Source: a virus
DNA length: 40,434 nucleotides
Reading direction: 5' to 3' (one strand)
Virus record (IMG/VR): IMGVR_UViG_3300043427_001395
Coordinates: 1-40,434 of that record
In this document: positions 16,143 through 23,438 of the stretch, piece by piece
Layout: the number at the start of each line of letters is the position of its first letter
How positions within the stretch are numbered: position 1 is the stretch's first letter
Translations under genes and position numbers: made by a program
The notes under the pieces: generated by a model
What the model was told of the DNA's origin: nothing
What the model saw: only the letters and a program-made list of their open reading frames with translations
The model's database searches: none

Positions 16143-16741
16143 CCATCGCCCTCAACGACGGGCCAACAATCATTCGGGGCTTGTTCCCCGACGATACACA
16201 TAAGGCGATCCAAGCGTTCCTTGACGAGCGCGTGCCGCTCATGCCGGTCGGCGTAGACGAAGGCGAATTTGTTCGCACCTACGCCCACAATGTCCCATTC
16301 TTCGTCGCTATCCATCGCCAGCTCGTCGAGTTTGCCAGCAGCATTTTCGGTGAGCCGGTCAAGCCGTCGTATTGTTTCCTGTCTATGTACGAGGACAACG
16401 GCATCTGCCCACTCCACATTGACCGCCCGCAATGCCGATACACGATTGACTACCTGATTCGCCAAGATCAGGCCGAGCCGTGGCCGATCCACATCGGCGA
16501 CCACATGACCGACGAACAGCGCGCCGCGCTCGACGAAGCAGGCGAAGGCCACCCAGAAGGCGACGCAATCCAGGCTCGGATCGACCAAGAGAACTGGCAC
16601 ACCGCCCTGCTCAACCCCAACGACGCCGTGTGCTACTCCGGTACCCATTCGTGGCATTATCGTTCGGAACGGCTGAAAGGCAAAGCCGACCTCGTGTTCT
16701 TCCATTTCGTCCCGGTCGCATTCGACGGCCCTCTTGCCTGA
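16139..16741 (+). CDS. Fe(II)/2-oxoglutarate-dependent oxygenase-like protein
   Basis: A 200-residue protein with a double-stranded beta-helix pattern. PLHIDRPQCRYTIDYLIRQ supplies the HxD iron ligands (His93, Asp95); NDAVCYSGTHSWHYRSE supplies the distal His (His170 or His173) and the 2-oxoglutarate-binding Arg175. It overlaps the fibre-assembly-like gene (GTGA), so it is co-translated with the adhesin group. GTG 16139 was preferred to an upstream in-frame GTG (16097) because of this overlap. The substrate is unknown; a virion protein is a reasonable guess given the neighbours. Confidence 0.72.
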   Translation: MTIALNDGPTIIRGLFPDDTHKAIQAFLDERVPLMPVGVDEGEFVRTYAHNVPFFVAIHRQLVEFASSIFGEPVKPSYCFLSMYEDNGICPLHIDRPQCRYTIDYLIRQDQAEPWPIHIGDHMTDEQRAALDEAGEGHPEGDAIQARIDQENWHTALLNPNDAVCYSGTHSWHYRSERLKGKADLVFFHFVPVAFDGPLA

Positions 16742-16752
16742 TAGGGGAAACA

Positions 16753-17388
16753 ATGAGCGAGATCATCAAACCAGACCTGTCCATTGAGCTGCCCAAGATC
16801 GGGAAGGCCGACGCCCCTGGCGGGGGCTGGCATTTCAAGCAGGACTTCCCGCACGAATGGTGCTGGTTCAAGGACGCCTTCACGCCCGCTGAACTGGACG
16901 CGATCATCCGTATCGGTGAGCAGATCGAGATGAGCAAGGGTGTCACGGGTGGCGGCAACAACAAAGCCGTGCGCGACTCCTATGTTTCCTGGCTGTTCCC
17001 TAACGAAGTGACGGGCTGGGTGTTCGAGCGCATGGAAGCAGTCGTGCGGAACATCAACGAACAGTTCTACCGCTTCGACCTTGACGGCTTCTTCCAAGGT
17101 TTCCAGTTCACGAAATACACGGCACCAGGCCAGCATTACACCTGGCATTGCGACCGCGGGCATGGCATGGGCGTACGCAAACTGTCCATTTCGTTGCTGT
17201 TGTCCGATCCCGACGACTACGAGGGCGGCGACCTTGAACTGAAGTTCGGCGAAGAAGAGCAGCGAGCAGAACGAGTCCGAGGCATCATGACCCTGTTCCC
17301 GTCGTGGTCGCTGCATCGAGTCACCCCTGTCACCAAAGGCACCCGCTACAGCCTCGTGGCGTGGGTGTCCGGCCCCCCATTCAAATGA
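16753..17388 (+). CDS. PKHD-type prolyl-hydroxylase-like 2OG-Fe(II) oxygenase
   Basis: A 211-residue oxygenase with the complete facial triad and co-substrate Arg: WHCDRG (His132, Asp134), SWSLHRVTPV (His188) and GTRYSLVAWV (Arg198). The strand pattern KLSISLLLSDPDDYEGGDLEL is typical of PKHD/P4H domains that hydroxylate proline or other residues. Length is normal for the family. ATG 16753 follows AGGGGAAAC. It is only distantly similar to the oxygenase before it, so two separate enzymes sit directly after the adhesins. Confidence 0.88.
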   Translation: MSEIIKPDLSIELPKIGKADAPGGGWHFKQDFPHEWCWFKDAFTPAELDAIIRIGEQIEMSKGVTGGGNNKAVRDSYVSWLFPNEVTGWVFERMEAVVRNINEQFYRFDLDGFFQGFQFTKYTAPGQHYTWHCDRGHGMGVRKLSISLLLSDPDDYEGGDLELKFGEEEQRAERVRGIMTLFPSWSLHRVTPVTKGTRYSLVAWVSGPPFK

Positions 17389-17389
17389 C

Positions 17390-17418
17390 GTGACTTATCC
17401 CCACCCTGTGGGTAGCCT
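17390..17418 (+). promoter_or_regulatory. Promoter GTGACT-17-TAGCCT with a dyad in the spacer
   Basis: GTGACT (17390-17395), a 17-bp spacer and TAGCCT (17413-17418) match actinobacterial sigma-A promoters. The spacer holds the perfect hairpin CCCAC-CCT-GTGGG (17400-17412), a possible operator. The -10 lies six bases before GTG 17425, the leaderless spacing. Confidence 0.6.
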
Positions 17419-17424
17419 TTCGGC

Positions 17425-17691
17425 GTGACCAAACACCAGGAGGGGAAAGTGCAGAAGGGGTTGCTAGACGAAATAATGGCGCTCAACAACGGTCGCCCCG
17501 GCACCGTCTGTGGCATTAACAAACTGTACGAGGCTCTGCCAGCCGAAGACACCGAAGCCTTGAAGCAGGCCATCGCCGATCCAATGGTCAAGGCGACTGC
17601 CATTGCTCGAGCACTCAAGGGCCGGGGCTACCAGATCACCGACTCGGTCGTCACCCGCCACCGGCGCAAGGAGTGTGTCTGTGAGTCTTGA
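17425..17691 (+). CDS. Small helix-turn-helix-like protein
   Basis: An 88-residue protein if started at the leaderless GTG 17425, or 80 if started at GTG 17449, which follows an excellent ribosome binding site (AGGAGGGGAAA). Both may be used. The C-terminal half (DPMVKATAIARALKGRGYQITDSVVTRHRRKECVCES) has the shape of a helix-turn-helix with a recognition helix rich in Arg/His and a terminal CVC. Related small proteins are common in actinophages. It overlaps the phosphoesterase gene by 11 bases and may regulate it. Confidence 0.72.
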   Translation: MTKHQEGKVQKGLLDEIMALNNGRPGTVCGINKLYEALPAEDTEALKQAIADPMVKATAIARALKGRGYQITDSVVTRHRRKECVCES

Positions 17692-18757
17692 AGACGACAT
17701 CAAGGCGGCCAACGAAACGGACGACACCGACAAGCTCCGGGCCATGCTGATCCAGGCCCGGCGCCAACGGAACCAGGCCGACCAGATCAACGCCCAGGTC
17801 ATCGCCCGAAACCAGGAGCTGGAGAAAGCCCTGGAAATTGTCACCACCGCCGACACCGCCCAGATCGCCCCACCCAAATGGATGGTCGCCCCACCGTCCG
17901 GCCGCAAGAAGCACGCCACCCTGGTGCTTCTGCTGTCCGACACACACTTCGACGAAGTCGTGGACCCGGTCGAGGTTGGCGGCCTGAACGCCTACAGCCG
18001 GGTGATCGCCGAACAGCGCCTGCGCCTCTGGGTCGACAATGCCGTCAAGATGGCCCGCCACTACCTGGCCGGAGTCACCTTCGACGGGGTCGTCGTCATG
18101 CTCGGCGGCGACATCTTCTCCGGCGACATCCACGAAGAACTGAAAGACACCAACGAGGCCGTCATCTTGGACAGCCTGCTCCATTGGTCCGAACAGGTGG
18201 CCGCAGCCCTTGGGTGCTTCGCCGACGAGTTCGGCAAGGTTCACGTCCCGGTGGTGGTCGGCAACCACGGACGCCAGTCCCGTAAGCCCCGCATGAAACA
18301 GCGCGCCAAAACGAACTACGACTGGCTCCTGGGCAAGATGGTGGAACGCCACTACCAGGGCGACAAACGGTTCACCTTCCAGGTGTCCGAGAACGCCGAC
18401 ACCCTCGTCTCGATCTACGGCCACGGGCATCTCCTGACCCACGGCGACCAGGTGTCCGGCGGCGGCGGGATCGGCGGCATCTGGCCCCCGATCATGCGGA
18501 TGCGAGCCAGAAAAGCCCAGCGTGCGATGGAAGTCGGCCAGCCATTCGAGACCCTGTGGATGGGGCATTGGCACCAATACATCTCCACCCCCTACCTGGT
18601 CATCAACGGCTCCACCAAGGGCCTAGACGAGTACGCCTGGCTGAACAACTTCGGATACGAAGTCCCCCAACAGGCTCTCGCTATTGTGACCCCTGAGCAC
18701 AACATCACGGTTCAAGCCCCGGTGTTCTGCCAGGACCGCAAGAAGGAGAAATGGTGA
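17681..18757 (+). CDS. Calcineurin-like metallophosphoesterase
   Basis: A 358-residue protein. After an N-terminal coiled-coil-like stretch (residues 10-55), the metallophosphoesterase motifs appear in order: SDTHFDE (86-92), LGGDIFSGDIHEE (141-153), VVVGNHGRQSR and FETLWMGHWHQYIS. These supply the two-metal site (DxH, GD, GNH, GHxH). Phage members may act on DNA ends, nucleotides or other phosphoesters. GTG 17681 is seven bases after AAGGAG; an in-frame GTG at 17675 is less well spaced. The substrate cannot be predicted. Confidence 0.85.
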   Translation: MSLEDDIKAANETDDTDKLRAMLIQARRQRNQADQINAQVIARNQELEKALEIVTTADTAQIAPPKWMVAPPSGRKKHATLVLLLSDTHFDEVVDPVEVGGLNAYSRVIAEQRLRLWVDNAVKMARHYLAGVTFDGVVVMLGGDIFSGDIHEELKDTNEAVILDSLLHWSEQVAAALGCFADEFGKVHVPVVVGNHGRQSRKPRMKQRAKTNYDWLLGKMVERHYQGDKRFTFQVSENADTLVSIYGHGHLLTHGDQVSGGGGIGGIWPPIMRMRARKAQRAMEVGQPFETLWMGHWHQYISTPYLVINGSTKGLDEYAWLNNFGYEVPQQALAIVTPEHNITVQAPVFCQDRKKEKW

Positions 18758-19068
18758 ATGTTGACCGGCACGCCGTAGAAGCCCAAGAACTGGTGCCGGA
18801 CATCGTCTCGAGAAACTGGCCCGAGATCGTCCCGATGCACACGCTGGTCATCATCGACGCCATCAACGCCCACGGAAGAAGGGAACTGCTCGTCATGTGC
18901 GACTCCGAACAACCACCCTGGGTGACCAGCGGCGTACTGACCTTGGTCAAAGCCGACGTGGAAACCGAATGGGCGCACCACTACCCATACATTGACGAAG
19001 ACGAAGAAACCGACGAGGACGAGGACGAGGACGAAGATGACGACGATGAGGACTACGACGATGACTGA
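18751..19068 (+). CDS. Hypothetical protein with a polyacidic tail
   Basis: A 105-residue protein of unknown function. A compact N-terminal domain (VPMHTLVIIDAINAHGRRELLVMCD) is followed by a C-terminal tail of about 25 residues made almost only of Asp and Glu. Such tails mimic DNA or bind basic proteins. ATG 18751 overlaps the phosphoesterase stop; GTG 18754 is an alternative start. Confidence 0.7.
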   Translation: MVNVDRHAVEAQELVPDIVSRNWPEIVPMHTLVIIDAINAHGRRELLVMCDSEQPPWVTSGVLTLVKADVETEWAHHYPYIDEDEETDEDEDEDEDDDDEDYDDD

Positions 19069-19195
19069 AGTCAGCGCAGCGACCATCCGGTCGGCCCTCA
19101 AGTTCCTGTACCGATCCACGCCGGTCGGACCCGACGAAGACGCCGAGCTGTTCCGACTCATCAAGCGTCTCGAGGCTGCACTCAACAAGAAATGA
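19061..19195 (+). CDS. Small helical protein
   Basis: A 44-residue protein starting at ATG 19061, inside the end of the acidic-tail gene (8-base overlap). The sequence predicts two helices (TIRSALKFLYRST; DAELFRLIKRLEAALNKK). No family recognised. Overlap and correct codon use support it as a real small gene. Confidence 0.55.
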   Translation: MTEVSAATIRSALKFLYRSTPVGPDEDAELFRLIKRLEAALNKK

Positions 19196-19197
19196 CT

Positions 19198-19225
19198 GGT
19201 CACCGCACCCAGGTGTTGGTACGCT
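19198..19225 (+). promoter_or_regulatory. Candidate leaderless promoter with shared operator-like motif
   Basis: GGTCACCGCACCC (19198-19210) matches 12 of 13 bases of a motif in the promoter at 30839-30867. TACGCT (19220-19225) is a plausible -10, six bases before ATG 19232. No good -35 at standard spacing was found. Confidence 0.4.
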
Positions 19226-19231
19226 GACCAC

Positions 19232-19270
19232 ATGAACGGACGCACAGAAGGGAACCTGCCATGTCCATAG
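19232..19270 (+). CDS. Possible 12-residue leader peptide
   Basis: ATG 19232 opens a short frame (MNGRTEGNLPCP) whose stop lies at 19268-19270, inside the next gene, which starts at 19261 in another frame. The frame contains the next gene's ribosome binding site (AGAAGGGA). Translation of this peptide could couple or regulate the downstream gene. The evidence is only position and the -10 six bases upstream. Confidence 0.3.
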   Translation: MNGRTEGNLPCP

Positions 19271-19491
19271 TCGTTCACGCCACCATCCAATTCCACATCC
19301 CGGTCGAGGTTCTGCCCCCCGACCTGCCTGGCACCCCCGCCACCCCGGCATCCGACGCCGAAACCCCGATCAGCGGGGCCGAACAAATCTGTTACGACTT
19401 CCTCGCAAAAATCCAGCAGCTCCTGCCCGAAGGCGTCTACCCGATGCTCATGGACTCGAACTACACAAAGGCAGAGCGAATCCAGCCGTAG
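19261..19491 (+). CDS. Hypothetical protein upstream of endolysin
   Basis: A 76-residue protein with a beta-like N-terminus (VVHATIQFHIPVEVLPP), a Pro/Thr-rich linker and a helical C-terminal half (GAEQICYDFLAKIQQLLPEG). ATG 19261 follows AGAAGGGAACCTGCC. Not recognised; it may belong to the lysis group by position. Confidence 0.62.
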   Translation: MSIVVHATIQFHIPVEVLPPDLPGTPATPASDAETPISGAEQICYDFLAKIQQLLPEGVYPMLMDSNYTKAERIQP

Positions 19492-19495
19492 CGAG

Positions 19496-19508
19496 TACGC
19501 TTGGCGTC
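19496..19508 (+). promoter_or_regulatory. Candidate leaderless -10 for endolysin
   Basis: TACGCT (19496-19501) lies seven bases before ATG 19509, and no Shine-Dalgarno sequence precedes that ATG. The same hexamer stands at 19220. This fits leaderless expression of the endolysin, but no -35 was identified. Confidence 0.35.
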
Positions 19509-19991
19509 ATGGCATCACGACCCTACACCGGGAACAAAGACGCAGAAGGCGTCAAGGGCGCACGCCCCGGCACCAAGCGTTTTCAGGACACAATGGCGTT
19601 CCTGTTCGGCATGAAGAACCTCGGCATCTACGCCAACCGTCCCGTCCGAGGTGGCTCCGGCCTGTCCGTCCACGCCACCGGCCGAGCCTGCGACCTCGGC
19701 GGCACCGGCAAACAATGCAAAGAAGCCACCGCCTTTCTGTTCGACAATCGTGACCGGCTCGGCATCGAGGAATTGCATGATTATGTAGGCAACTACATCC
19801 CGACCAAGGGCTTCGGCGCCGGATACCGCTGCGACCGGGACGCCTGGAAGGTCTACGACAAGAACACCATCGGACCCGGCGGGAATTGGGTCCACTACGA
19901 AATCGCACCTGCCTTCGCTGACAACCCCGACAAGGTTGACGCAGCGTTCAAGGCAATCTTGGACGAAATCGCGGCGGCCTTGCAGAAATGA
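19509..19991 (+). CDS. Endolysin, M15-family L-alanyl/D-alanyl peptidase
   Basis: A 160-residue lytic enzyme expected to cut peptidoglycan stem peptides. It shows the zinc signature of LAS (M15/VanY-type) peptidases: SVHATGRACDLGG (His and Asp ligands, about residues 56-68) and WVHYEIAP (His ligand, about 131-138). There is no signal peptide, so release would depend on the holins encoded next. There is no separate cell-wall-binding domain. Length is normal for single-domain M15 endolysins. Confidence 0.85.
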   Translation: MASRPYTGNKDAEGVKGARPGTKRFQDTMAFLFGMKNLGIYANRPVRGGSGLSVHATGRACDLGGTGKQCKEATAFLFDNRDRLGIEELHDYVGNYIPTKGFGAGYRCDRDAWKVYDKNTIGPGGNWVHYEIAPAFADNPDKVDAAFKAILDEIAAALQK

Positions 19992-19997
19992 GGCCGT

Positions 19998-20138
19998 ATG
20001 AAAACCACCGTCCGATGGCAGCTGGCACTAGTGACAGCCGTATCACTTGCTACGCTGGCGACAGCCTGCTCTGACCGATACAGGAATCCCGCCGATGACC
20101 CAAGAAACCAGCCCCAAACCAGCACCACGGCCCCGTAG
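19998..20138 (+). CDS. Small lipoprotein of the lysis cassette
   Basis: A 46-residue protein between endolysin and holin. It has a textbook lipoprotein signal: Lys/Arg N-terminus (MKTTVRWQ), a hydrophobic core (LALVTAVSLATL) and a lipobox ATAC with the lipidated Cys at residue 24, leaving a 23-residue polar Pro/Gln/Thr tail. Its last 44 bases overlap the holin start in another frame. The arrangement recalls Rz1-like outer-membrane spanins, which would be unexpected in a Gram-positive host. An alternative is a lipid-anchored regulator of lysis. Confidence 0.6.
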   Translation: MKTTVRWQLALVTAVSLATLATACSDRYRNPADDPRNQPQTSTTAP

Positions 20139-20397
20139 GAAGCGGTTCACCGCCGAGGAGCTGGAAGCCCGCACCCGCGCCATCCTCATTATGACCCTGG
20201 CCGGGGTGCTCGGATTTTCCGTCATCGCCCTGCTCTACAGCCTGATCTTCGTGTACCAGCCTGCGGAACAGTCACCGAACGACGCCGCTTTCCTCGGCAT
20301 CCTCGAGCCGCTCATGTTCTCCATTGGTGGCGCCCTGACCGGCCTTGCCGCCGGTGGCGCAATGGCCCGACGCAACAGCGACGACGACGGAGAATGA
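20095..20397 (+). CDS. Probable holin, two transmembrane segments
   Basis: A 100-residue protein. A basic, Pro-rich N-terminus (PKPAPRPRRKRFT) is followed by two hydrophobic segments (residues about 34-56, AILIMTLAGVLGFSVIALLYSLIF; and about 70-91, LGILEPLMFSIGGALTGLAAGG), then an acidic tail. Size, topology and position after the endolysin fit a class II holin that opens the membrane at lysis. ATG 20095 lies inside the lipoprotein gene. Confidence 0.75.
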   Translation: MTQETSPKPAPRPRRKRFTAEELEARTRAILIMTLAGVLGFSVIALLYSLIFVYQPAEQSPNDAAFLGILEPLMFSIGGALTGLAAGGAMARRNSDDDGE

Positions 20398-20400
20398 CCC

Positions 20401-20655
20401 GTGGAACCGTGGTGGGTACCCGTCCTCGTCGCCGTCATCGGAGGCCCAATCGTCGCCCTGATTGAGAAGTTCCGTCGGGAAAACAAGCGCGACCACGGCA
20501 GCGTCATGGACCGCCTTGACCTCATCTCAAGCGAGATCCGGCACGACATCCGTCAGGTCCGAGGCGACCTGACATCCCACATCAACGGTCCTGCACACGG
20601 AGGCACCACACCACCTGCTAAAATGCCCCGTAAGCGCACCCCGAAGGCTAGTTAG
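20401..20655 (+). CDS. Second holin-like membrane protein
   Basis: An 84-residue protein with one N-terminal transmembrane segment (WWVPVLVAVIGGPIVALIEKF) followed by a charged helix (RENKRDHGSVMDRLDLISSEIR) and a basic tail. This shape is frequent for the second membrane protein of actinophage lysis cassettes (DUF2746-like). It probably works with the preceding holin. The GTG start at 20401 follows the holin stop by three bases. Confidence 0.7.
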   Translation: MEPWWVPVLVAVIGGPIVALIEKFRRENKRDHGSVMDRLDLISSEIRHDIRQVRGDLTSHINGPAHGGTTPPAKMPRKRTPKAS

Positions 20656-20675
20656 CCAGAGGTTCAGGAGACTTC

Positions 20676-21377
20676 ATGGCCTACGAAGCAACAGCCGAAC
20701 TCTACAAGCGGGAATACGAACTCGCTAAGAAGCGCGCCCAGTCTGCCTATGACTCGCGCATTGCCCAGTTGGCAACGGCGCACCGTCAGGCAAACCGCGA
20801 CCTGGAAGGCAACCTCGAAGCCCGCGGCATTCTGCGTTCTGGCGAAGGCATGCGCGGACGTGTCGAATTGGGTGCAGCCGAAAAGTCAGGTCAGCTCGCA
20901 GCATTGGGTGAGCGTGAAGATGCTTGGAACCGTGCCGGATTGGCGTTGGCTCAGCAGCTAGCCGAACTTGAAGCCAAGGGCTATACCGGCGGCACGACAC
21001 CGGCGCCGGGAACCACAACCCCTGGCACGCCTGGCACGCCCGGCACGCCTGGGTCGCCGTCCGACAACAAGCCGAAAGAATCAGCCCCGGCACCTACGCC
21101 ACCCGTCACCGTGCAGCCACCGAGTTCCGGTGGAATGCCACAGCCAGGAATGCCCCAGACGCGACCCGGCCAGGGAGGAATCAACGAAATTGGTTCCGGT
21201 GGCTGGCCCATTGGCACGAAGCCCCCGGCTCCCGGCGAGAAGATCGGTGGCGTCGACCGCCCGTTGCCCAACGGTGGCGCAGTCGTCAATGGTATTTACA
21301 TCCCACCCAGAACATTCCTGCCAGCGCCGAAACCGGCACCTAGGCCGACGTTGCGTCCAATCCAGGGTAGGTACTAA
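20676..21377 (+). CDS. Internal virion-like protein with Pro/Gly-rich tail
   Basis: A 233-residue protein. The N-terminal 95 residues are a long Ala/Glu/Arg helix or coiled coil (ELAKKRAQSAYDSRIAQLAT and following). The rest is a disordered Pro/Gly/Thr region with a TPGTPGTPGTPG run. It opens a block of four coupled genes that ends with the giant 1,830-residue protein, so it is likely a component of the ejected internal core of a podovirus. A good ribosome binding site (CAGGAGACTTC) precedes ATG 20676. Confidence 0.66.
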   Translation: MAYEATAELYKREYELAKKRAQSAYDSRIAQLATAHRQANRDLEGNLEARGILRSGEGMRGRVELGAAEKSGQLAALGEREDAWNRAGLALAQQLAELEAKGYTGGTTPAPGTTTPGTPGTPGTPGSPSDNKPKESAPAPTPPVTVQPPSSGGMPQPGMPQTRPGQGGINEIGSGGWPIGTKPPAPGEKIGGVDRPLPNGGAVVNGIYIPPRTFLPAPKPAPRPTLRPIQGRY

Positions 21378-21895
21378 TGGCACAGAACCCGTTCGCATCA
21401 CCCGTGTCGCAGTTGGCGCTCGACATGGCGCTCCGCAACCAGGCACTCATCCAAGACCTCCCGGCTGCTGCCGAACGTCAGCGTGGCCTCATCAACCAGC
21501 GCCTGCAACGCTATGGTGGCGACATCAGCCAATACCAGAACATCATGGACGTCGGCTACCAGCCAGCCGTCAACTCGCTCGTCACAGAAGCCACCGCAAT
21601 GCGTGACTACCTCGTCGGTTTGCCGGAGCTGTTGAGCAAGGCGGCCAAAGAAGGCAAGACCGGCACCGGAGGATCAACGTCGGGCGCTTCCGAGCTGAAA
21701 GCCTATTTCGATAACGCTCTCAAGAAGGCAGAGGACTACATGGGCCGCTTCGCCCAGCCCGTGACACGACTCGGAACCGCCGACACGGCCGAACGGTGGG
21801 CGAACCCCATCACCCCACGCCCCGCAACAGCCCGCCGAGTCACCTCCCAATCCGTCCGTCCTGGCGGCACATCATTCGGGATCAAGGTTCGATGA
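21377..21895 (+). CDS. Internal virion-like helical protein
   Basis: A 172-residue, mostly helical protein (LALDMALRNQALIQDLPAAAERQR; KAYFDNALKKAEDYMGRF) ending in a basic Thr/Arg-rich tail. ATG 21377 overlaps the previous stop (TAATG) and its own stop overlaps the next start (ATGA). Likely part of the internal core or ejection apparatus by position; no family recognised. Confidence 0.66.
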   Translation: MAQNPFASPVSQLALDMALRNQALIQDLPAAAERQRGLINQRLQRYGGDISQYQNIMDVGYQPAVNSLVTEATAMRDYLVGLPELLSKAAKEGKTGTGGSTSGASELKAYFDNALKKAEDYMGRFAQPVTRLGTADTAERWANPITPRPATARRVTSQSVRPGGTSFGIKVR

Positions 21896-23436
21896 GCCAA
21901 TCACCCATGCTTCGTGCTGGCCGCGGCGTCCGTGGCGTCACCGTCGACGACGTCGCCCGCGTAGCCAACCAAGGCTCGAGCGGCATGCGCGGCGGGTACA
22001 CGTTCTCGCGCCCATCCACCGGCCCGGCCTACGATCCCAGCGAGTTCGCCAAACTCGTCATCGGCGGCCCAGCACCCACCTATGGCGAAAAGTATGGCGG
22101 GTATCCCACTCTCGGCATGCTTGAATCGGCCGTGCAGGGCATCGCATCCCTGATCCCGCAGGCCCAACAGGATGCCCTGTCCCGAGCCGCGCAGACAGAA
22201 ACAGACATCATCAACGCCGCCCGCGGAGAACTCGTCTTCAACCCAGGCACGACGCTCACCAACACCTACGAAGACATTCGCCGCCGTCTTGAGACGCCGA
22301 TGTCTGCCAACCAAAATGTTGCATCAGCACAATCCAGACTTGCCGACCTGATGGCCCGCAAGGAATCCTTTGGTGCAGCAGAGCAGGGCTTGGAAACAAT
22401 GCAGGACTATGAGAATCGCCTGCGCCGTAGCCGCATCAAGGAAGAAGACTTCCTTGAGTCGTACCTCCCGACTCGAGCTGCCCAGCGCGCCGAATACGCC
22501 GATCTTCAGCGTCTTGTCCAGAACGCCCCGGCCGAGTTGGGCGGCACATGGGTTGAGCGTTCGCTTGCTGAAGCGCAGGCTCGACGTGATCTGCGCGACG
22601 CTAGCTACGCCGACGCGATGGAGCGCCGCAATGCTGTTGCCCTTGCCGGTACACAGGAAACGCAGTTTTTAAACCCGGCAACCGGCCAAATTGAAATTGG
22701 CATGGTGACACCAGCCGCTGGTGCTGGAGACGTCAGCATGTATGACGTCGCGCGCAGCCAGGCCACGCCGTTGGTTCGTACCGCCACCGGCGAACAGTTG
22801 ACCGAGCAGGTCGATCCGCTGCGACAGTTCGCCGCTGAACTCGCTGCCACACCCATGAGCCAGTATCAGCAGCAGATCGCCACCACCCAGTTCGGCCTCG
22901 ACCCTGCGCTTGCCGCTGGCCTGTTCGGCCCCCAAGCAGACATCAACTACATGCAAGAACAGATGGACCTCGCCGAGGCCCAAATGAAGTTCAACATGAT
23001 GCAGGCCGGATTCAACCCTGGAGCAACTACCGAAGAAATCGTCTTCCAGACCGGCGGCCCCGACGCCCTCGCCCAATACCAGCAGTTCCAGTATGAATCG
23101 GCGATGGAGAAGGCAAACGAGGGACCGGCCACGGCTGAAGAAGAAGCGTTCGACCTCGATGTCGCCAACAATCTCGGCGTGTCAGTCAAGAGCGCCGCCG
23201 GTGACTTGCCGGAACGTCTTGCTCGAGAGGCCCTTACTGACCAGGAGTTTGTCGACTTCATGGCTCAATCGAGAGATGACCTGCTCAATTCTGGCGCAGT
23301 ATCGATCGAAGAACAGAAGAACATTATTCGTGACCTAGGAAGCCAATATTTCGAACAGACAGGTGACGCCGTTAAGGCACAAATTCTTGTCAATATTTTG
23401 ATGTCGTTCGAATTTTTGCAAGCCTACGGAGGCTAG
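21892..23436 (+). CDS. Internal virion protein, 514 residues
   Basis: An Ala/Gln/Glu-rich helical protein with coiled-coil-like stretches (for example ENRLRRSRIKEEDFLESYLP and MQEQMDLAEAQMKFNMMQAG). The composition resembles ejection proteins of T7-like and P22-like phages. It lies directly before the giant virion protein. ATG 21892 overlaps the previous stop; an upstream in-frame ATG at 21796 lies inside the preceding gene. The last 200 bases become A/T-richer, anticipating the following gene. Confidence 0.7.
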   Translation: MSQSPMLRAGRGVRGVTVDDVARVANQGSSGMRGGYTFSRPSTGPAYDPSEFAKLVIGGPAPTYGEKYGGYPTLGMLESAVQGIASLIPQAQQDALSRAAQTETDIINAARGELVFNPGTTLTNTYEDIRRRLETPMSANQNVASAQSRLADLMARKESFGAAEQGLETMQDYENRLRRSRIKEEDFLESYLPTRAAQRAEYADLQRLVQNAPAELGGTWVERSLAEAQARRDLRDASYADAMERRNAVALAGTQETQFLNPATGQIEIGMVTPAAGAGDVSMYDVARSQATPLVRTATGEQLTEQVDPLRQFAAELAATPMSQYQQQIATTQFGLDPALAAGLFGPQADINYMQEQMDLAEAQMKFNMMQAGFNPGATTEEIVFQTGGPDALAQYQQFQYESAMEKANEGPATAEEEAFDLDVANNLGVSVKSAAGDLPERLAREALTDQEFVDFMAQSRDDLLNSGAVSIEEQKNIIRDLGSQYFEQTGDAVKAQILVNILMSFEFLQAYGG

Positions 23437-23438
23437 TG

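Noticed and set aside
21001-21060. Short GGCACGCC repeats as a regulatory array
   Set aside because: They encode the TPGTPGTPG linker of the virion protein; a coding repeat explains them.
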